Source: Bordetella genomosp. 8
GTDB taxonomy: Bacteria > Pseudomonadota > Gammaproteobacteria > Burkholderiales > Burkholderiaceae_B
DNA length: 64,000 nt
Assembly (NCBI RefSeq): GCF_002119685.1
Contig: NZ_CP021108.1
Span: 2,170,001-2,234,000, forward strand
Direction of reading: 5' to 3'
Shown: positions 60,655-64,000 of the stretch, one piece after another
Numbering within the stretch: position 1 is the stretch's first letter
Layout: the number at the start of each line of letters is the position of its first letter
Notes under the pieces: generated by a model
What the model saw: only the letters and a program-made list of their open reading frames with translations
What the model was told of the DNA's origin: nothing
Databases searched by the model: none
Position numbers and translations under genes: made by a program

Positions 60655-60756
60655 GTCCTCGTCTCCTTGCGATGTGCGGGCGCTGCGTGTCGACTTGGCC
60701 CATGCGCCAACTATTCACGATCCGGGGTATGCCGGCAATTTCCGATTACTGGGGGT

Positions 60757-60779
60757 AGTGATGCATTTAATGCATCACT
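60757..60779. promoter_or_regulatory. 23-bp perfect palindrome between divergent operons
   Basis: AGTGATGCATT-T-AATGCATCACT has 11-base arms with one central base and no mismatch. It lies 103 bases upstream of the deacylase start and 108 upstream of the thioredoxin-like start. The symmetry and length are typical of a dimeric repressor site. Confidence 0.7.
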
Positions 60780-60886
60780 TAGGGAAAGTATCGAGGTCGC
60801 GCATAATGGGGGACTTCGCCCGGCTGCTTCCATACCGGCGGCTTACCGCCGGCGGAACCCGGGCCGCCAAACGGAGAGCCATCGCC

Positions 60887-61219
60887 ATGTTCCAGGACTT
60901 CGATCCGCACCGCCCTGAACCTGCCCGCGAGAACGTGGACGCCATGAAGGGCGCCGCGGTGCTGGAATTCGGCGCCAACTGGTGTCCCATCTGCCAGGGC
61001 ACCCAGCCCATCATCAAGGCGGCAATGAACCGGCACGCGGACGTCCAGCACATCAAGGTGGAAGACGGAAAAGGCAAGCCCCTGGGCCGTTCCTACAAGG
61101 TCAAGCTATGGCCCACCCTGGTCTTCCTGCAGGATGGCCAGGAAGTCGCGCGGCTGGTGCGGCCGCAAGACGAGGCCGATATCGAAAACGCGCTGGCGGG
61201 CCTGCGGACCGGCGGCTGA
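60887..61219 (+). CDS. Thioredoxin family protein
   Basis: 110 residues. The active site is GANWCPICQG, a CPIC variant of the CGPC motif; the cis-proline is in KLWPTLVFLQDG. The family reduces disulfides in the cytoplasm. There is no signal peptide or membrane helix. GGAG precedes ATG 60887. It is followed by the ion-channel gene after 33 bases. The Cys-Pro-Ile-Cys site differs from that of housekeeping thioredoxins, so it likely serves a special partner. Confidence 0.88.
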   Translation: MFQDFDPHRPEPARENVDAMKGAAVLEFGANWCPICQGTQPIIKAAMNRHADVQHIKVEDGKGKPLGRSYKVKLWPTLVFLQDGQEVARLVRPQDEADIENALAGLRTGG

Positions 61220-61252
61220 TCGCCGCGAAACACCTGATCGGAGAGCTTCGGT

Positions 61253-61945
61253 ATGCCACCTTCCAGGCGTTGGCTGGAACGCACCGCCATGCTGCGGCTG
61301 GGCAGCATGGCCACCTTGCTGTTCATCCTGATCCTGAGCGTCTTCATCGCGCCCGTGATCCTGCCGCCGGATTCAACCGCCGGCCAGATCGTCGAAGACG
61401 TCCTGATTTCCTTGATCCTGCTCTGCGGCGCCGTCGCCGTGTCCGATCGGCGGCTGGCGTTCATCCCGCTCACGCTGGTGGCGGTGGTCGTGATCGGCGT
61501 GCGCTGGGCCGGCTGGTTCATGCCGTCCGGCTCCGCCGAGCTGCGCGCCTTCGCCTTGTTGTTTGCCTTGCTGATGCTGGCGCTGGTGATATGCGCCAAG
61601 GTCTTCGGCAAGGGTGCGCAGGTGCGCGACCGCCTGTGGGGTGCCATCGTGCTCTACATGCTGCTGGGCGTCATCTGGGCCGCCGCGTACGAGATCGTCA
61701 ACCTGCGCGTGCCCGGCGCCTATACCGGCATGGACGCGCAGACCAATCTCGGCTATCCCTGGGTGTGGATCTACTTCAGCTTCTCGACGCTGACCACCGT
61801 GGGCTACGGCGACATCACGCCGATCGCGCGCGTCGCGCGCTCCCTGTCGAACCTGGAAGCGCTGATCGGGCAGCTGTATCCCGCCATCGTCCTGGCGCGG
61901 CTGGTGTCCCTGCCGGCGGAAGACACGCGGTCGGACGACGCGTAG
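61253..61945 (+). CDS. Potassium-channel-like two-transmembrane-type ion channel
   Basis: 230 residues. The selectivity filter TTVGYGD (181-187) sits in a pore loop between two helices, and three or four helices precede it (LLFILILSVFIAPVIL, VLISLILLCGAVAV, FIPLTLVAVVVIGV, LLFALLMLALVICA). The C-terminus is short, with no RCK domain visible. A likely K+ channel of the ion-transport-2 family. Probably cotranscribed with the thioredoxin-like gene. Confidence 0.87.
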   Translation: MPPSRRWLERTAMLRLGSMATLLFILILSVFIAPVILPPDSTAGQIVEDVLISLILLCGAVAVSDRRLAFIPLTLVAVVVIGVRWAGWFMPSGSAELRAFALLFALLMLALVICAKVFGKGAQVRDRLWGAIVLYMLLGVIWAAAYEIVNLRVPGAYTGMDAQTNLGYPWVWIYFSFSTLTTVGYGDITPIARVARSLSNLEALIGQLYPAIVLARLVSLPAEDTRSDDA

Positions 61946-62068
61946 CGCGAGTGCCTGGGCCGCGGCGTCTTCGGGGCCCCGTCGCCTCCGTTGCACGGTC
62001 ATAGGCGATCCGTCGCCAGCTGCCGGAACAGGGTAGCCGGTTGACGCTGCCGGCGCAGACGGATAATG

Positions 62069-62086
62069 TATCGTATATGATCGATA
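62069..62086. promoter_or_regulatory. Inverted repeat upstream of the sulfatase gene
   Basis: TATCG-N8-CGATA (TATCGTATATGATCGATA) lies 18 bases before the sulfatase start in an AT-rich stretch. It could be the site of the GntR regulator encoded downstream in the same operon. Confidence 0.45.
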
Positions 62087-62104
62087 ATATATAGGATGGA
62101 GCAC

Positions 62105-63646
62105 GTGAAGGTCGTCTTCCTGCTGTTCGACTCGCTGAACCGGCACGCCCTGTCCTGCTACGGCAAGGCCGGCATTCCCACGCCCAATTTCGATCGGCTG
62201 GCGGCGCGCTCGGTTACCTTCGACTCCCATTTCGTCGGCAGCCTTCCCTGCCTGCCGGCGCGGCGCGATATCCAGACCGGCCGGCTCAACTTCCTGCATC
62301 GGGGCTGGGGTCCGCTGGAGCCCTTCGATCACTCGCTGGCCGGCATGTTGCGCGACAGCGGCGTCTACACGCACCTGATCACCGATCACTATCACTACTT
62401 CGAAGATGGTGGCGCCGGCTTCCATGGCCGCTATTCTTCCTGGGAATTCATCCGGGGGCAGGAAAAGGACAAGTGGCGCCCCGCGCTGAATCCGAATGCC
62501 AGCGCCTATGCCGAGCGGTATCACGAGCGCATGCACGACTTCTCGGAAGACATCAATTCCAAGCTGCCGTATTTCGTGAACCGGGAATACCTGGAGTCGC
62601 GCGGCGACTTTCCGATGGCGCAGTGCTTCGAATCGGCGAACGAATTCCTGCGGAATCATCACGCGGACCAGCCCTGGCTGCTGCATCTGGAGTGCTTCGA
62701 TCCGCACGAACCCTTCTTCGCGCCCGAGCAGTTCCTGCGGGACTTTCCCGAGGCGCTGGGCGGCAAGATCTTCGACTGGCCTGCCTACGGACGCGTGGAC
62801 ATCGATCCCGCGCTGTTGAAGACGCTGCGCGCCAACTACCACGCGCTGGTACAGGCCTGCGACCATTACCTGGGCACGCTGCTGGACACCTTCGACCGGT
62901 TGGACCTGTGGAAGGACACCTGGCTGATCATGTCCACCGACCACGGCCTGCTGCTGGGCGAGAAGGAATACCTGGGCAAGAACCGTCCGCCGTTCTTCAA
63001 CGAAGTCGCGCATATCCCGTTGACGATCGCGGCACCGCCGGCGTCGGGCATCCAGCCGCGCCATGAATCGGCCCTGACCCAGACCATAGACCTGATGCCC
63101 ACCATGCTGGACATCTTCCAGCGGCCCATCCCCGCCGAGGTCACCGGCCATAGCCTGCTGACCGTCATGCGGGACGGCAAGCCGGTGCGCGCCGCCGATG
63201 GCGCGGTGCCCGGCGCCATCTACGGCCAGTTCGGCGCCGCGATCAACTACACCGATGGCCGCTACACCTACTTCCTGTACCCGGCGGTCCCCTTCGAAAC
63301 CGATCTGTTCCAGTACACGCTGATGCCGGCGCACATGCGCACCTTCTTCGAAGCCAAGGAGTTCGAAGGCGCGGAGCTGGTGGGCCCATTGCCCTTCACG
63401 CAGGGCTACCCTGTCATGAAATTGCCCATGCGGGCGGACGCCAAGGCGAACATGACACGGCGCTATCCCTTGCTGGAAGCCAGGACCGTCCTTTATGACC
63501 TGCGCGACGATCCCGAACAACGCCAGCCGTTGGACGCGCCGGAGATCGAGCAGCGCATGCGGGCGGCGGTGGCGGCACAATTGCGCGCCAACAATGCGCC
63601 TGCTGAAATGCTGTCGCGCTACGGACTGGCCGAGGTGCGCCCATGA
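62105..63646 (+). CDS. Sulfatase family protein
   Basis: 513 residues from GTG 62105, the position giving the usual MKVVFLLFDSLNRHALSCYG start and AGGA at eight bases; ATG 62096 adds three residues but has no ribosome-binding site. Metal ligands FDSLN (D) and STDHG are present. The modified-cysteine motif is CLPAR (C49 in SLPCLPARRDIQTGR), matching C-x-P-x-R, so it needs formylglycine modification. No maturase (FGE or AtsB) gene is in view. Substrate unknown; a sulfate ester or phosphonate is likely. Overlaps the GntR gene (ATGA). Confidence 0.9.
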   Translation: MKVVFLLFDSLNRHALSCYGKAGIPTPNFDRLAARSVTFDSHFVGSLPCLPARRDIQTGRLNFLHRGWGPLEPFDHSLAGMLRDSGVYTHLITDHYHYFEDGGAGFHGRYSSWEFIRGQEKDKWRPALNPNASAYAERYHERMHDFSEDINSKLPYFVNREYLESRGDFPMAQCFESANEFLRNHHADQPWLLHLECFDPHEPFFAPEQFLRDFPEALGGKIFDWPAYGRVDIDPALLKTLRANYHALVQACDHYLGTLLDTFDRLDLWKDTWLIMSTDHGLLLGEKEYLGKNRPPFFNEVAHIPLTIAAPPASGIQPRHESALTQTIDLMPTMLDIFQRPIPAEVTGHSLLTVMRDGKPVRAADGAVPGAIYGQFGAAINYTDGRYTYFLYPAVPFETDLFQYTLMPAHMRTFFEAKEFEGAELVGPLPFTQGYPVMKLPMRADAKANMTRRYPLLEARTVLYDLRDDPEQRQPLDAPEIEQRMRAAVAAQLRANNAPAEMLSRYGLAEVRP

Positions 63647-64000
63647 ACAGCCGCCAGGCCGACCTGAATCTCGTGCAGCCCCGCAGCCTGGCCGACCAGA
63701 TCCATGCGGAAGTGCTGCGGCTCATCGCCGCGGGCGCGTTCCAGCCGGGCATGGCCATCGGCATCGCCGAACTGGCGCGGCGTTGCGGCGTCAGCCAGAC
63801 GCCCGTGCGCGAAGCCCTGGCGCGGCTGGCGGCGGAAGGGCAGTTGAGCTTTACCCGCAACATCGGCTACCGGCTGCCCGAAGCGCCCACCATGAAGCAG
63901 TACACCGACTGGGCGGTCGCGCGCGTCGTCGTGGAATCCAACGCGCTGCTGTATATCCTGGGGCCCATCGACACCCGGCTGCTGGATGAAGCTCAAAAGA
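63643..64000 (+). CDS. GntR family transcriptional regulator, 5' part (truncated by window end)
   Basis: The first 119 residues are visible; the frame is open to base 64000. The winged helix-turn-helix is clear (LADQIHAEVLRLIAAGAFQP ... CGVSQTPVREALARLAAEGQL). The start of an FCD-like domain follows. Start overlaps the sulfatase stop by four bases. Probably controls the sulfatase operon and itself. Confidence 0.88.
   Translation, partial: MNSRQADLNLVQPRSLADQIHAEVLRLIAAGAFQPGMAIGIAELARRCGVSQTPVREALARLAAEGQLSFTRNIGYRLPEAPTMKQYTDWAVARVVVESNALLYILGPIDTRLLDEAQK

Noticed and set aside
62069..62086. Similarity of the sulfatase upstream repeat (TATCGTATATGATCGATA) to the PadR palindrome (TATATCGTACGATATA)
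   Set aside because: Only the short word TATCGTA is shared; spacing and symmetry differ, and a GntR gene is the nearer candidate regulator.
61373..63580. Open frame of 735 codons opposite the channel and sulfatase
   Set aside because: Crosses two genes and an intergenic space; composition is that of a shadow frame.
1..64000. CRISPR array, rRNA, tRNA, IS element or prophage
   Set aside because: No regularly spaced repeats, RNA gene signatures, transposase or phage genes were recognised on either strand by eye.

Overview
The window is 64 kb of high-GC, almost gap-free DNA (no intergenic stretch over 300 bases) from a betaproteobacterium. It most resembles the Bordetella/Achromobacter group (Alcaligenaceae). 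The reasons are four Bug/TctC-type solute receptors with no membrane partners nearby, each beside catabolic or regulator genes, many LysR regulators, an imuA-imuB-dnaE2 cassette, and a Burkholderiales-style intergenic repeat. The genus is an inference; no rRNA, tRNA, IS element, prophage or CRISPR array was seen.

Layout. 1-5.4 kb: tail of an AGE-family epimerase, a small unknown gene, then a catabolic operon (muconolactone-isomerase-like protein, Bug receptor, class II aldolase, PDC-hydrolase-like amidohydrolase, 2-hydroxyacid dehydrogenase). 5.4-13.7 kb: two divergent LysR/Bug pairs, a MocA-type nucleotidyltransferase, an ATM1-type ABC exporter and an amidase. 13.7-25.8 kb: mostly housekeeping genes (beta-hydroxyacid-dehydrogenase-like enzyme, metallophosphatase, PBP1a, AraC regulator, fosmidomycin exporter Fsr, S9 peptidase, lipoprotein, thioesterase, DinB, YqeY, small periplasmic protein).

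25.8-41.8 kb: the centrepiece, a complete aryl-polyene (APE) pigment-lipid cluster. Seventeen minus-strand genes, most overlapping by a few bases, encode two ketosynthases, a chain-length-factor-like protein, ketoreductase, two dehydratases (one fused to the AMP ligase), two ACPs, two acyltransferases, a glycosyltransferase, thioesterase, LolA-like carrier, MMPL exporter, FAD enzyme, lipoprotein and membrane protein. A divergent phosphopantetheinyl transferase should activate the ACPs. The aryl starter would be adenylated and loaded on an ACP, extended and reduced iteratively, joined to a lipid or sugar, and exported to the outer membrane.

41.8-52.9 kb: LysR/D-amino-acid dehydrogenase pair; a 61-residue Gln-rich protein; the SOS mutasome genes behind a near-consensus LexA box; a TPR/glycine-rich membrane protein; and a YqjI/YqjH-type metal-responsive PadR regulator plus ferric-chelate reductase operon behind a palindromic operator. 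52.9-64 kb: a second catabolic module (carboxymuconolactone-decarboxylase family, amidohydrolase, Bug) opposite a GntR regulator; an operon of aspartoacylase-like deacylase, MFS carrier, secreted metallo-beta-lactamase-fold hydrolase and LysR, near a 23-base palindrome; a thioredoxin-like protein, a two-pore-segment ion channel, and a sulfatase-GntR operon that runs off the end.

Functions were assigned by reading motifs in the translated sequences; no database search was run. Start codons were chosen from ribosome-binding sites, overlaps and family N-termini, and are the least certain part of the coordinates.
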